NCBI GenBank assembly: GCA_965371785.1
Contig: CBDUZS010000074.1
Span: 1-11,587 of the forward strand
Direction of reading: 5' to 3'
DNA: 11,587 nt
Source: CBDUZS01 sp965371785
GTDB taxonomy: Bacteria; Fermentibacterota; Fermentibacteria; Fermentibacterales; JCC-6
Of this stretch, positions 1 to 7,255 are shown in pieces; the first letter of the stretch is position 1; each line of letters opens with the position of its first letter. The position numbers were made by a program, and so were the translations under genes. The notes beneath the pieces were generated by a model. That model had not been told where the DNA came from. It did no database searches and was given only the letters and a program-made list of their open reading frames with translations.

Positions 1-1
1 C

Positions 2-349
2 ATCAGTTTCATGCTCCCCGTGGGACCGAGGGTGGTCAGTGGATTCTCCTCGGATGTTGGCTTCATTGCAGGTTTCATGATCTACCTGCCCCTGCTCCTG
101 CTCAGCTGTATCGAATTCTGGAGGAGAAGACGAGACTCGTTTGTAAGGCTGCTCGTGACGTTCTTCCTACTCTATACGCTAATCCACTCCTTTGCCCACG
201 GGGGGGTGAGATACAGGCTTCCAGTGGACCTGATTCCAATCATCGGTGCAAGTCTCTTCTTCGTCAGGAAGTTCTTTCCCGGACCGAATCCGGACAGCCG
301 ATTTGAACATGCACCGCAAGGCAGTAGATTACCACCCGGACGCAAATAA
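2..349 (+). CDS. C-terminal part of a GT39-like polytopic membrane glycosyltransferase (5' end outside window)
   Basis: The frame is open to the left edge, so only the last 115 residues are seen and the start lies upstream. They contain about three hydrophobic segments (around residues 21-41, 48-64 and 74-94 of the visible part) separated by short basic loops such as FWRRRR. The last segment follows the motif GGVRYRLPVDLIPI. An RYRLP-type motif before the final helix is common near the C-terminus of GT39/PMT_2-like enzymes, which transfer a sugar from a polyprenyl-phosphate carrier on the outer face of the cytoplasmic membrane. The tail after the last helix is short and polar. The gene is 18 bases ahead of the radical SAM gene and is probably in the same operon. 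The family call rests on the C-terminus only; another integral membrane enzyme of similar topology is possible. Confidence 0.6.
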   Translation: MSFMLPVGPRVVSGFSSDVGFIAGFMIYLPLLLLSCIEFWRRRRDSFVRLLVTFFLLYTLIHSFAHGGVRYRLPVDLIPIIGASLFFVRKFFPGPNPDSRFEHAPQGSRLPPGRK

Positions 350-356
350 CGGATCT

Positions 357-362
357 GGAAGG
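357..362 (+). promoter_or_regulatory. Ribosome binding site that fixes a TTG start
   Basis: GGAAGG lies 5 bases before TTG at 368. No ATG in this frame lies before the conserved N-terminal strand, and the protein begins just where B12-binding/radical SAM proteins usually begin, so the TTG start is favoured. Confidence 0.6.
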
Positions 363-367
363 TACAT

Positions 368-1741
368 TTGCCTGCATTCGATAGAGTACTCTTCGTTTTC
401 CCCGAGACACGGTATCCATCGGGACAGCCGCCTCTCGGCATAGCGCACCTTGCAGCCGTCGCACGAGAGGCTGGTTGTGAGACGGAACTGTGCGATATGT
501 CCTTCTCGCGGGATCCGTTCGGAGATCTCACCCTAAAACTCGAGAGTTTTGCTCCTGATCTGGTTGCGATATCCCTGGTAACTCCCCAGCTGAGAGCTGC
601 CGTCGACACATCGAAAATAGTGAGAGATCGTTCTCCTGATTCGCTTTTGATGCTCGGTGGCCCACACGCAACCGTGATGCCCGAGGACACGCTCGAAAGA
701 ACCGGAGCGGATCTCGTCTACTCGGGAGAGGGAGAGGCTGCCTTTGCCCATATTCTCGAAACGGGTGAATGGAACCGGCTTCCAGGCGCCTGTTTCCGAT
801 CCGATGGAGAATTGGTCAGGAACCCCGGGCTGCTTCTTGCGGAGGATCTCGACGACATTCTTCCTCCCGACCGGAGCATCTTCGACATGGAGACGTATTT
901 CGCGCACTGGTACTCCATGGACAGGGTCGATCCCCGCCTTCGCGGAACATCGATAATGGGAACCAGGGGCTGCCCTTATGCATGTACGTTCTGTCAGCCG
1001 ACGCTCTCGGAAATATTCGGTTCTGCAATGCGCAAGAGGTCACCCGGCGGAATCGTAAGGGAGTTATCCGGGTTGAAGGAAGAGTACGGAATCGATTCGT
1101 TCATGTTCGAGGACTCGACGTTCATCATCGACAGCAAGTGGGTCCACGGCATCTGCGACCTTCTCATCGAGAGGAGACTCGATCTCAAATGGTGCTGCAA
1201 CGCCAGGGCCGACCTGCTTGGCGAAGAGCTGCTCGACCACATGTACGAGGCAGGGCTCAGGAAGGTGAATATCGGTGTGGAATCCGCATCACAGAGGGTT
1301 CTCGACGAGATATACAACAAGCAGATCACCGTCGAAGGGGTTCTGAGAGCTCTCGCACTGTGCAAGGATCGAAAGGTATTCGTTCAGGGGTACTTCATGC
1401 TCGGTGCGCCAGGCGAGTCGATTGAAGAGATGCGGAAAACAGTGGAATTCGCCGCGAAGAACCCGTTCGATGATGCCCTCTTCGATATCACCACTCCCTT
1501 TCCGCACACGGTGCTGTGGGACAGAACAAAACATCTTATTCGGAGCGACATGACCGAATTCGACTGTTTTCACAATTGTGTTTTCGATCTTGGAGACATA
1601 TCCCCGCGAGAGGTGGAAAAACTCAAGAAAAGAGCTTTCTGGAGGTTCTACCTTCATCCTTCCAGAATACTCAGAACCCTTTTCACCGTTGCCAGCCCGA
1701 GAAACCTCAGAAGGACCCTCATCAAGGCCAGGAGGGTCTGA
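368..1741 (+). CDS. B12-binding-domain radical SAM protein (first of two)
   Basis: 457 residues with a TTG start. Residues about 5-135 look like the cobalamin-binding Rossmann domain of BchE-type proteins: PPLGIAHLAA (21-30), then LGGPHATVMPEDTL (96-109), then the YSGEGEAAF turn. No DxHxxG motif is seen, as is common in this group. The radical SAM core follows: MGTRGCPYACTFC gives CX3CX2C with Cys202, Cys206 and Cys209 for the 4Fe-4S cluster. Later come FMFEDSTF (245-252), NIGVESAS (301-308) and YFMLGAPGES (342-351). The family does SAM-dependent radical chemistry such as methylation, cyclisation or ring rearrangement; the substrate cannot be read from sequence. The C-terminus is basic and hydrophobic (RFYLHPSRIL, 426-435). 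It overlaps the next start by one base (TGATG), so it is translationally coupled to the deacetylase, and a role in modifying the same glycan or lipid is inferred. Confidence 0.88.
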   Translation: MPAFDRVLFVFPETRYPSGQPPLGIAHLAAVAREAGCETELCDMSFSRDPFGDLTLKLESFAPDLVAISLVTPQLRAAVDTSKIVRDRSPDSLLMLGGPHATVMPEDTLERTGADLVYSGEGEAAFAHILETGEWNRLPGACFRSDGELVRNPGLLLAEDLDDILPPDRSIFDMETYFAHWYSMDRVDPRLRGTSIMGTRGCPYACTFCQPTLSEIFGSAMRKRSPGGIVRELSGLKEEYGIDSFMFEDSTFIIDSKWVHGICDLLIERRLDLKWCCNARADLLGEELLDHMYEAGLRKVNIGVESASQRVLDEIYNKQITVEGVLRALALCKDRKVFVQGYFMLGAPGESIEEMRKTVEFAAKNPFDDALFDITTPFPHTVLWDRTKHLIRSDMTEFDCFHNCVFDLGDISPREVEKLKKRAFWRFYLHPSRILRTLFTVASPRNLRRTLIKARRV

Positions 1742-2481
1742 TGGGCCGGGAATCCGAGCGTGTATTCAGGGTCACAATCGATGACGGAGGAATGCACGAA
1801 TCGATAACCCCGGCAATAGAGGCCTGTGCTGCAAGGGGGGTTGTCGACTGCGTGAGCATACTGCCGACGGGAAATTTCGCAGGTGAAGCATACCGGGCAG
1901 CCTGCACTGCAGGTGTGGCGGTTTCAGTACATCTCAACTGCATAGAGCCGCCATTTCTCGGCAGCATACCGTTTCCCGGTACAGTGGCTCGCTGGATTGT
2001 TTCCGCTTCGCGGCTTGCAGAACATGTGCGTGTAGAATGGACCAGGCAGATAGAGAAGCTCCTGGACATGGGAGCCACACTCAAGGGACTGGACAGCCAC
2101 AGACATCTGCATCACCTTCCCGCGCTCAGGAGCATTGTTCTCGACCTGGCGGATGAATACGGGATAGACACCATACGTGCCGCAGTGCTTCCGGACAGGT
2201 TTTCGAGACCGTCAGGCCCCTTCCTCCACCGTCTGGGGAAACTGCTGAAAGCACTTGCGGGGGAAAGGGAGCTGAAGACACCGGATTGGATGCTCGGTTT
2301 CTCCTGCAGCGGAGGAGTTTCGCGCAGGTATCTCGAGCGGAATGGAAAACGGATAACGTGCGGTGAATGCGAGATGGTCATGCATCCCGCGGTAAAGCCT
2401 GTCTGGTCGGACGGGCAACCGGAAGAGCTCGAACTAATGCTGTCGGAATGGTTTGTGAAATGGCTCGATCGAAGCAGCTGA
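1741..2481 (+). CDS. ChbG/YdjC/HpnK-family carbohydrate deacetylase
   Basis: 246 residues from ATG 1741, preceded by AGGAGGG (1730-1736). The frame stays open upstream to an ATG at 1516, but that part only overlaps the radical SAM gene. Family motifs are in order: VTIDDGG (11-17, metal-binding Asp14/Asp15, usually ADDFG), VSVHLNC (61-67, His64), DSHRHLHHLP (118-127), and EMVMHPA near the end (211-217). The family removes N-acetyl groups from sugars, using a divalent metal, as in chitooligosaccharide deacetylase ChbG and hopanoid deacetylase HpnK. Length is close to the family norm of about 240-290 and all main motifs are present, so it should be active. No signal peptide is visible, so it is probably cytoplasmic. 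It would free an amine on a GlcNAc-like unit of a lipid-linked intermediate; that substrate is inferred from the neighbours. Confidence 0.88.
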   Translation: MGRESERVFRVTIDDGGMHESITPAIEACAARGVVDCVSILPTGNFAGEAYRAACTAGVAVSVHLNCIEPPFLGSIPFPGTVARWIVSASRLAEHVRVEWTRQIEKLLDMGATLKGLDSHRHLHHLPALRSIVLDLADEYGIDTIRAAVLPDRFSRPSGPFLHRLGKLLKALAGERELKTPDWMLGFSCSGGVSRRYLERNGKRITCGECEMVMHPAVKPVWSDGQPEELELMLSEWFVKWLDRSS

Positions 2482-3836
2482 TACTGGGAATCCTCATCCT
2501 CGCGCTGGTGGCCAGAGCGGGAGTCTTCCTCGCTACCGGCGGTATCCTGATGGAGGGAGAGGGCAGGGTGCAGGCGGATCTTGCTTCAAACCTGCTCAGC
2601 GGCAGAGGTTTCGTACTCTCCCCCTCCATGCTGGAGGGACGCGAGGGCTCGGAACGGATCGATCGTATGCAGGAGAACTATTTTGACTTTTACAGAAGAG
2701 TCGATGGTCTGTACGGGGTTCTGAGACCCGGCAGACCGACACTGTTCTTCGTGCCAGGCTGTGCGGTCTTTCAGGCAATAATATTCGCCTTCTTCGGTTC
2801 GGGCAATCTCATCGCGGTTACTACCGTTCAGCTGCTGCTGGGAGTGTTCACGGTTTTCCTGGGAGTGCTTCTCGCAAGGCGATTCCTCGAGGGCATCTAC
2901 TTCCTGCTGGCAGCAACGGTGATTGCACTCGACCCTTTCGAGCTCTACGTCGAGGCGGTTCCTGCAACGCAGGCGCTCTTCTCACTGCTGTTCCTGGCAG
3001 GACTGCTGCTCTCAATGGAAGCGATAGACTCCGTGACCAGGAAACGACTGCGCCTTCTCGCTCCACTTGCCGGGTTCGTGTGGGCACTCGCCTTCTACGT
3101 AAGGCCCGTTGCGCTTCCCTTCGTTCCCTGGCTGGCAGTAATTCTACTCTTCAGGGGAAAGTTCAAACCTCGCGTTGTTCTCTACACTCTGCTCATGATC
3201 TCGGTCTTCTTTCTCGTACTGAGCCCATGGGGTTTCCGGAACAAAGAGATATCCGGCAGTTTCCGAATCATGCCGACGCAGGGTGGTGTCAACCTATGGG
3301 AATTCAACGGCAGAATATTCAGCTCCCACTTCTCGAACGACGAATTACGGGGAGCGACGATCATGTACAGCCAACTCAGAGAAGAGTACCTGGGCAAGCT
3401 GGAATCCCCGGAGCTGGCCGAATTCCCGGAGTTCAGGGACGAGCCCGAATGGGTCAGGGACAGCGTTCTATACGACAGAACCCTCAGCTTCCTCTGGAAG
3501 AATCCCACTCTCTTTCCAAGGCTGGTGTCAATACGGTTTGCCGAGTTCTTCAAACCGTTTCCCCTGAATACGTTTTCATTCGCGTTCACTCTTGCCGGTC
3601 TTGCATCGTTCTTCTGGGTTTTACTATTCATGGTTTCAGGTTCTCTCCGGATTCTTTCCGGCAGAACCGCAACGGGGATCTTTCTGATCGGGGGAGTCTG
3701 GGGTTACGTTCTGATGCATCTGCTGACCGCGGCCGGCACTCCACACCGCGTTGCGATAGACTTCCCGCTGATCGTCATCGCGACCATCGGGCTGAAGACT
3801 GCTGTACTGCGTTTTCGTGCCGGCAGGAACCGCTGA
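2460..3836 (+). CDS. GT39-like polytopic membrane glycosyltransferase
   Basis: 458 residues from ATG 2460, which puts the first helix (about 7-26) at the N-terminus. An ATG at 2448 adds only four residues. The ribosome site is weak (GGA at 2445-2447) and the start overlaps the previous gene by 22 bases, so coupling is likely. About ten hydrophobic segments are visible: one N-terminal, a run from about 94 to 256, and a last group from about 371 to 450. Typical GT39/PMT_2 features are the first loop with an acidic patch and ADLASNLLSGRGF (39-51), LRPGRPTLFFVPG (88-100), a large hydrophilic region at about 258-355, and a C-terminal TAAGTPHRVAIDFPL (423-437) that parallels the PRYRLP motif. Such enzymes transfer sugar from a polyprenyl-phosphate donor outside the cytoplasmic membrane. 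The acidic pair in the first loop is Glu32/Glu34 rather than the usual Asp. Donor and acceptor are unknown. Confidence 0.75.
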   Translation: MARSKQLILGILILALVARAGVFLATGGILMEGEGRVQADLASNLLSGRGFVLSPSMLEGREGSERIDRMQENYFDFYRRVDGLYGVLRPGRPTLFFVPGCAVFQAIIFAFFGSGNLIAVTTVQLLLGVFTVFLGVLLARRFLEGIYFLLAATVIALDPFELYVEAVPATQALFSLLFLAGLLLSMEAIDSVTRKRLRLLAPLAGFVWALAFYVRPVALPFVPWLAVILLFRGKFKPRVVLYTLLMISVFFLVLSPWGFRNKEISGSFRIMPTQGGVNLWEFNGRIFSSHFSNDELRGATIMYSQLREEYLGKLESPELAEFPEFRDEPEWVRDSVLYDRTLSFLWKNPTLFPRLVSIRFAEFFKPFPLNTFSFAFTLAGLASFFWVLLFMVSGSLRILSGRTATGIFLIGGVWGYVLMHLLTAAGTPHRVAIDFPLIVIATIGLKTAVLRFRAGRNR

Positions 3837-3837
3837 T

Positions 3838-4875
3838 ATGGGTCGTGTAACGGGGCTGATCGTGAAGACCCATGCATTTGGTGACGCAATGCTCACCACA
3901 CCTGCCGTCCGGGAACTCATCAGGACAAATGATTTCAGGTGGTGGGTTCTCACCGGTCCCTCTGCCGCTCCGGTATGGACCAGGTTCCCCGGGATCGAGA
4001 AGGTGTTCACCGCTCCCTTTTCTCCGCCGGGATTGCCCGGAAGGTTATCACTGATGATCTGGAGCCTCCGAATGAGAAGCCGCCTTCACGAGGTGGAACG
4101 GAGCTGGGTATTCCAGATGGATGGATCGTTGAGACGCTGGGTGAGATTTCTCACGGGAAGCCGGATGGTCAGTGGCGGCTCTCAGCCGCTGGGTGACTGG
4201 GAGGAAGCAAGGGGTTTTGATCCAGACGTTTTTGCGGGCAGGAGTTACGCCCGGATTGCAGGCGTCAGCCCACCGGGATTCACTCCCGAATTCACTCCGG
4301 AGCCTGATGAAATGGACTGGGCAAGACATCTTCTCGGAGACGGCAGCTGGGTAGCCGTCGCCGCTGGCGGGGGCACGAACCAGCGCGATACGGTTCTCCA
4401 GAAGCGCTGGCCAATCGAGGAGTACGGGAAGATCCTCAGCATGCTCAGGAAGAGGGGAACAGGTGTGGTGCTTCTCGGAGGACCGCTCGACAGGCAGGTC
4501 AGCAGTGTACTTGCCGAAAGTGTTTCAAGGGATCAGGGCAGGGTGATCGATCTTACGGGTTCCACCGACTGGGGTCGTACGGCAGCCGTTCTCTCGACGT
4601 GCGGCGTCTTCCTCGGGAATGATTCGGGCACTGCCCATGCAGCTCTTGCAGTCGGCGCACGGTCGGTTGTCATCTTCGGACCAACCGATCCCGCCTGTCT
4701 CTATCCTGAGGGTTCGATAATTCCCGTAACCTCGGGGATATCGTGTGCACCGTGCTATTCGAACACCGTCTTTCCGGGCTGTTCCAGAGATGGAGCAGAA
4801 TGCATGTCTGCCGTGTCTCCCGAGGACGTATGGACAGGTCTCGAACGGGCGATCCATGAGAATCACAGCTCTTAA
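3838..4875 (+). CDS. Glycosyltransferase family 9 (ADP-heptose:LPS heptosyltransferase-like)
   Basis: 345 residues from ATG 3838, one base after the previous stop, with AGGAA at 3825-3829. An upstream in-frame ATG at 3817 lies inside the GT39 gene. The N-terminal domain opens with GLIVKTHAFGDAMLTTPAVR (6-25), the acceptor-side GD...TP motif of GT9. The C-terminal nucleotide-sugar domain has VAVAAGGGTN (172-181), KRWPIEEYGKI (189-199), VVLLGGPLD (210-218), FLGNDSGTAHAALAVGA (258-274) and IFGPTDP (279-285). Four cysteines (303, 306, 315, 322) form the C-x2-C-x8-C-x6-C pattern often found at this family's C-terminus. GT9 enzymes include WaaC, WaaF and WaaQ, but many members in O-antigen-like clusters use other sugars, so the donor is not certain. 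There is no signal or membrane helix; it should act at the inner face of the cytoplasmic membrane on a lipid-linked acceptor. Confidence 0.88.
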   Translation: MGRVTGLIVKTHAFGDAMLTTPAVRELIRTNDFRWWVLTGPSAAPVWTRFPGIEKVFTAPFSPPGLPGRLSLMIWSLRMRSRLHEVERSWVFQMDGSLRRWVRFLTGSRMVSGGSQPLGDWEEARGFDPDVFAGRSYARIAGVSPPGFTPEFTPEPDEMDWARHLLGDGSWVAVAAGGGTNQRDTVLQKRWPIEEYGKILSMLRKRGTGVVLLGGPLDRQVSSVLAESVSRDQGRVIDLTGSTDWGRTAAVLSTCGVFLGNDSGTAHAALAVGARSVVIFGPTDPACLYPEGSIIPVTSGISCAPCYSNTVFPGCSRDGAECMSAVSPEDVWTGLERAIHENHSS

Positions 4876-6295
4876 CCCACCGTTCCTGAAGAACTTCAGC
4901 AGGGGACAGAGAAGTCCCGCCGTTACGAGAAGCGGAACGCTGTACTTTCCTATATGGCTTGCTTATGCAACCGGTGCTCTCGAGCAGGACGGTCATGATC
5001 TCGACCTGATCGATGCCATCGCGGACGACCTGACTCCCGAGCAGGTAGCAGATAGAATTGACTCCTTCGATCCCGGGCTGATCATTCTCGAGACCTCTAC
5101 ACCATCAATCGAGTCCGATGTGGAAACGGCCGATCTGCTTACCAGACCGGGACGTTTCACGGTTCTCGTCGGCACCCATCCCTCGGCCCTGCCCGCGCAG
5201 ACCATATCACTCGGCTCCCGGTTTCACGGTGTGGTGACCGGTGAATACGAGCTTCCTCTTCTCGAACTCGCCCGGAGACTCGACTCGGGCATCCCAATCG
5301 AAGGAGTACCGGGGCTGTCTCTGAGGGATGGAAGTGCTTCTTCAACTCCGGCTGAAAGCGGATTGCTGAGCGACCTGGATTCGCTGCCATTCGTCAGCAG
5401 TGTCTACGCCAGGCATCTTGACGTATCAAGGTACAACAATCCGAACGCACTGCATCCCCAGGTAATGATAATGGGGGGGCGCGGCTGTCCTCATGGATGC
5501 TCGTTCTGTGTTTTTCCCCAGACCCTCCAGGGAAGAGCGATGAGATGCCGGAGCATCGAAAACATCGTTGCCGAGATGCGCTGGGTAGAGGATAATCTCA
5601 GTGATGTCAGAGCAGTGTTTTTCGAAGACGACACCATTTCAGTAAACAGGGAGCGGCTGAGAGAACTTGCCTGTGCCATCCGGGAGGAGGGGCTGACCAT
5701 CTCATGGACCGCTAACATGCGTGCGGACGTTGACTTGGATACGCTTCTGAACTGTCGCGAAGCCGGTCTGCGCTCGGTCTGCGTTGGGTTCGAAAGCGGC
5801 AGTGATCTCATTCTCGAAACGATGAGGAAGGCGATTACCACGACCACGATGAGGCAATTCGCACGCGATGCCCGAAAAGCGGGAATACTGGTTCATGGGT
5901 GCTTCATGGTGGGGATACAGGGCGAAACCAGGGAAACGATGGAGCAGACACTCGAGTTCGCACTCGATCTCGATCCGGACACGGCTCAGTTCTACCCACT
6001 AATGGTCTACCCGGGCACCGAAGCGTACCGGGAAGCAATGGCGAAGGGAAACCTGTCCGGTGGACCCTGGCGGAGCTGGTTGACCGATGATGGCCTGCAT
6101 AACTGCGTTGTCAGGACTGACAGCCTGTCCGGCAGAGAGCTGGTCGATTTCTGCAATTACGCCAGGAGGCGTTTCTATCTGAGGCTTCGTTACATGCTCA
6201 GAAAAGGGTGGCATTGTGTCATCGACGCCGACGAGCGCAGAAGAACCCTCAAAGCCTTCGGTACGTTCAGGAAGTACATCTTCCGAAGATCCTGA
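4856..6295 (+). CDS. B12-binding-domain radical SAM protein, HpnJ-like (second of two)
   Basis: 479 residues from ATG 4856, overlapping the GT9 gene by 20 bases. The frame is open further upstream, but the conserved N-terminus MRITALNPPF begins here. The ribosome site is weak, so coupling is likely. Residues about 1-150 form the B12-binding-like domain, with SGTLYFPIWLAYATGALE (26-43), VGTHPSALP (105-113) and VTGEYELPLLEL (127-138). The radical SAM core has MGGRGCPHGCSFC, with Cys211, Cys215 and Cys218 in CX3CX2C, then FFEDDTIS (255-262), WTANMRADVD (284-293), VGFESGSD (310-317) and FMVGIQGET (350-358). The N-terminus with its PIWLA motif resembles HpnJ, which converts a glucosamine head group to a cyclitol ether in hopanoids; close kinship is inferred from memory of that family. 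The C-terminal tail is basic and contains RRFYLRLRYML, like the tail of the first radical SAM protein. Its exact reaction is unknown. Confidence 0.87.
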   Translation: MRITALNPPFLKNFSRGQRSPAVTRSGTLYFPIWLAYATGALEQDGHDLDLIDAIADDLTPEQVADRIDSFDPGLIILETSTPSIESDVETADLLTRPGRFTVLVGTHPSALPAQTISLGSRFHGVVTGEYELPLLELARRLDSGIPIEGVPGLSLRDGSASSTPAESGLLSDLDSLPFVSSVYARHLDVSRYNNPNALHPQVMIMGGRGCPHGCSFCVFPQTLQGRAMRCRSIENIVAEMRWVEDNLSDVRAVFFEDDTISVNRERLRELACAIREEGLTISWTANMRADVDLDTLLNCREAGLRSVCVGFESGSDLILETMRKAITTTTMRQFARDARKAGILVHGCFMVGIQGETRETMEQTLEFALDLDPDTAQFYPLMVYPGTEAYREAMAKGNLSGGPWRSWLTDDGLHNCVVRTDSLSGRELVDFCNYARRRFYLRLRYMLRKGWHCVIDADERRRTLKAFGTFRKYIFRRS

Positions 6296-6296
6296 T

Positions 6297-6302
6297 GGGG
6301 AG
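6297..6302 (+). promoter_or_regulatory. Ribosome binding site that fixes a second TTG start
   Basis: GGGGAG lies just after the previous stop and 6 bases before TTG at 6309. The resulting protein starts at SRISVVVPCWN, the usual beginning of a GT2 domain. An ATG at 6216 in the same frame would add 31 residues that overlap the radical SAM gene and look unlike GT2. Confidence 0.6.
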
Positions 6303-6308
6303 CGTGAA

Positions 6309-7253
6309 TTGAGCAGAATATCGGTGGTCGTTCCATGCTGGAACGACCACGAGAGGCTCGAACAGTGTCTGGAAGCACTTGCTGAGCAGACCATTCGGAA
6401 GGATCTGGAAATCGTGGTCTCTCTGGACGGAGGAGACCCGTTGCCCGGCAGAATTTCTGCAGCTGCAGACCTTGTGGTAAGCGGTCCTCATGCAGGTGCT
6501 GCCACGGCAAGGAACAGGGGATGGAGGGGGTCATCCGGCGCTTTCATCCTGTTCACCGACTCCGATTGCGTTCCGGCCCGTGACTGGGCCGAGAGGATGC
6601 TCTCCTCCCTCGAAGAGGGCGCAGACGCGGTAAAAGGCGTCTACTCTTCCGGAGGGAACCGGATCGTACAGAGGCTTGCGCAGGTCGAATTCCAGGAACG
6701 TTACGTTCTGCTGGAGAAATCGGCGAACGTTGATCTCATCGACACGTATTCCGCTGGTTTCAAGAGGAGCGTACTCGAGGAAGCAGAGGGGTTCGATGAA
6801 TCATTCCCGGTTGCCGACAACGAGGACGTCGATCTCTCCTACAGATTAGCCGGCATGGGAAAAGTCCTCTGCTTTCAGCCGCTTGCCGCAGTGTCACACA
6901 CTCACAGCAACTCCTGGAGATCCTATTTCTCCCTCAAGGTATCCCGCGGGGTGTGGAGAATCAAAGTTCTTCGCAATTTTCCCCGGAAAGCCATAAAGGA
7001 TTCGTACACTCCAATATGTCTTAAAATACAGATGGTTCTGTCGGTGCTCCTGTTTCCCGTGCTCCCGTCGGTGTTCTTCTCGCCGATACCCCTGTCAGTA
7101 TGGCTTCTGCTCTTTCTGGCTTCCTGTACTCCCCTCGCATGGATCGCTTTCAGGCGTGATCCACTGATTACGCCTCTGATTCCGCTGTTTGCGCTCTGGA
7201 GGGGTATGGCACTAGTTTATGGCTCTCTGAGAGGGCTCACAAGGAAGAGGTAG
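6309..7253 (+). CDS. GT2-family glycosyltransferase with C-terminal membrane helices
   Basis: 314 residues with a TTG start and a 13-base gap to the gene before. The GT-A fold begins at once: ISVVVPCWNDHERLEQCLEAL (4-24), EIVVSLDGG (34-42), and GAATARNRGW (63-72). The metal-binding DxD is LFTDSDCVP (81-89; Asp84, Asp86). The acceptor-side acidic pair is in NEDVDLSYR (171-179; Glu172, Asp173), followed by VSHTHSNSW (195-203). After about residue 240 come two or three hydrophobic segments (about 240-256, 262-280 and 287-305) that probably anchor it in the membrane. Such enzymes add one sugar from a nucleotide donor to a lipid-linked acceptor on the cytoplasmic side. All expected catalytic residues are present. 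Its place beside the HpnJ-like enzyme recalls HpnI, the GT2 of the hopanoid set, but I cannot assign the sugar. Confidence 0.85.
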   Translation: MSRISVVVPCWNDHERLEQCLEALAEQTIRKDLEIVVSLDGGDPLPGRISAAADLVVSGPHAGAATARNRGWRGSSGAFILFTDSDCVPARDWAERMLSSLEEGADAVKGVYSSGGNRIVQRLAQVEFQERYVLLEKSANVDLIDTYSAGFKRSVLEEAEGFDESFPVADNEDVDLSYRLAGMGKVLCFQPLAAVSHTHSNSWRSYFSLKVSRGVWRIKVLRNFPRKAIKDSYTPICLKIQMVLSVLLFPVLPSVFFSPIPLSVWLLLFLASCTPLAWIAFRRDPLITPLIPLFALWRGMALVYGSLRGLTRKR

Positions 7254-7255
7254 AC

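Noticed and set aside
769..1425. Long open frame on the + strand inside the first radical SAM gene
   Set aside because: It is fully covered by the radical SAM gene in another frame, is rich in Arg without family motifs, and has no supported ribosome site.
1516..1740. Upstream ATG giving the deacetylase a 75-residue N-terminal extension
   Set aside because: The extension lies inside the radical SAM gene in another frame and looks unlike the family; AGGAGGG immediately before ATG 1741 decides the start.
3080..3850. 256-residue open frame on the + strand inside the GT39-like gene
   Set aside because: It overlaps a clear membrane protein gene in another frame, shows no hydrophobic or family pattern, and would run into the GT9 start.
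1741..6295. Calling the genes hpnK and hpnJ outright
   Set aside because: The similarity is at family level and no hopanoid pathway gene is visible, so assigning those symbols would overstate the evidence.
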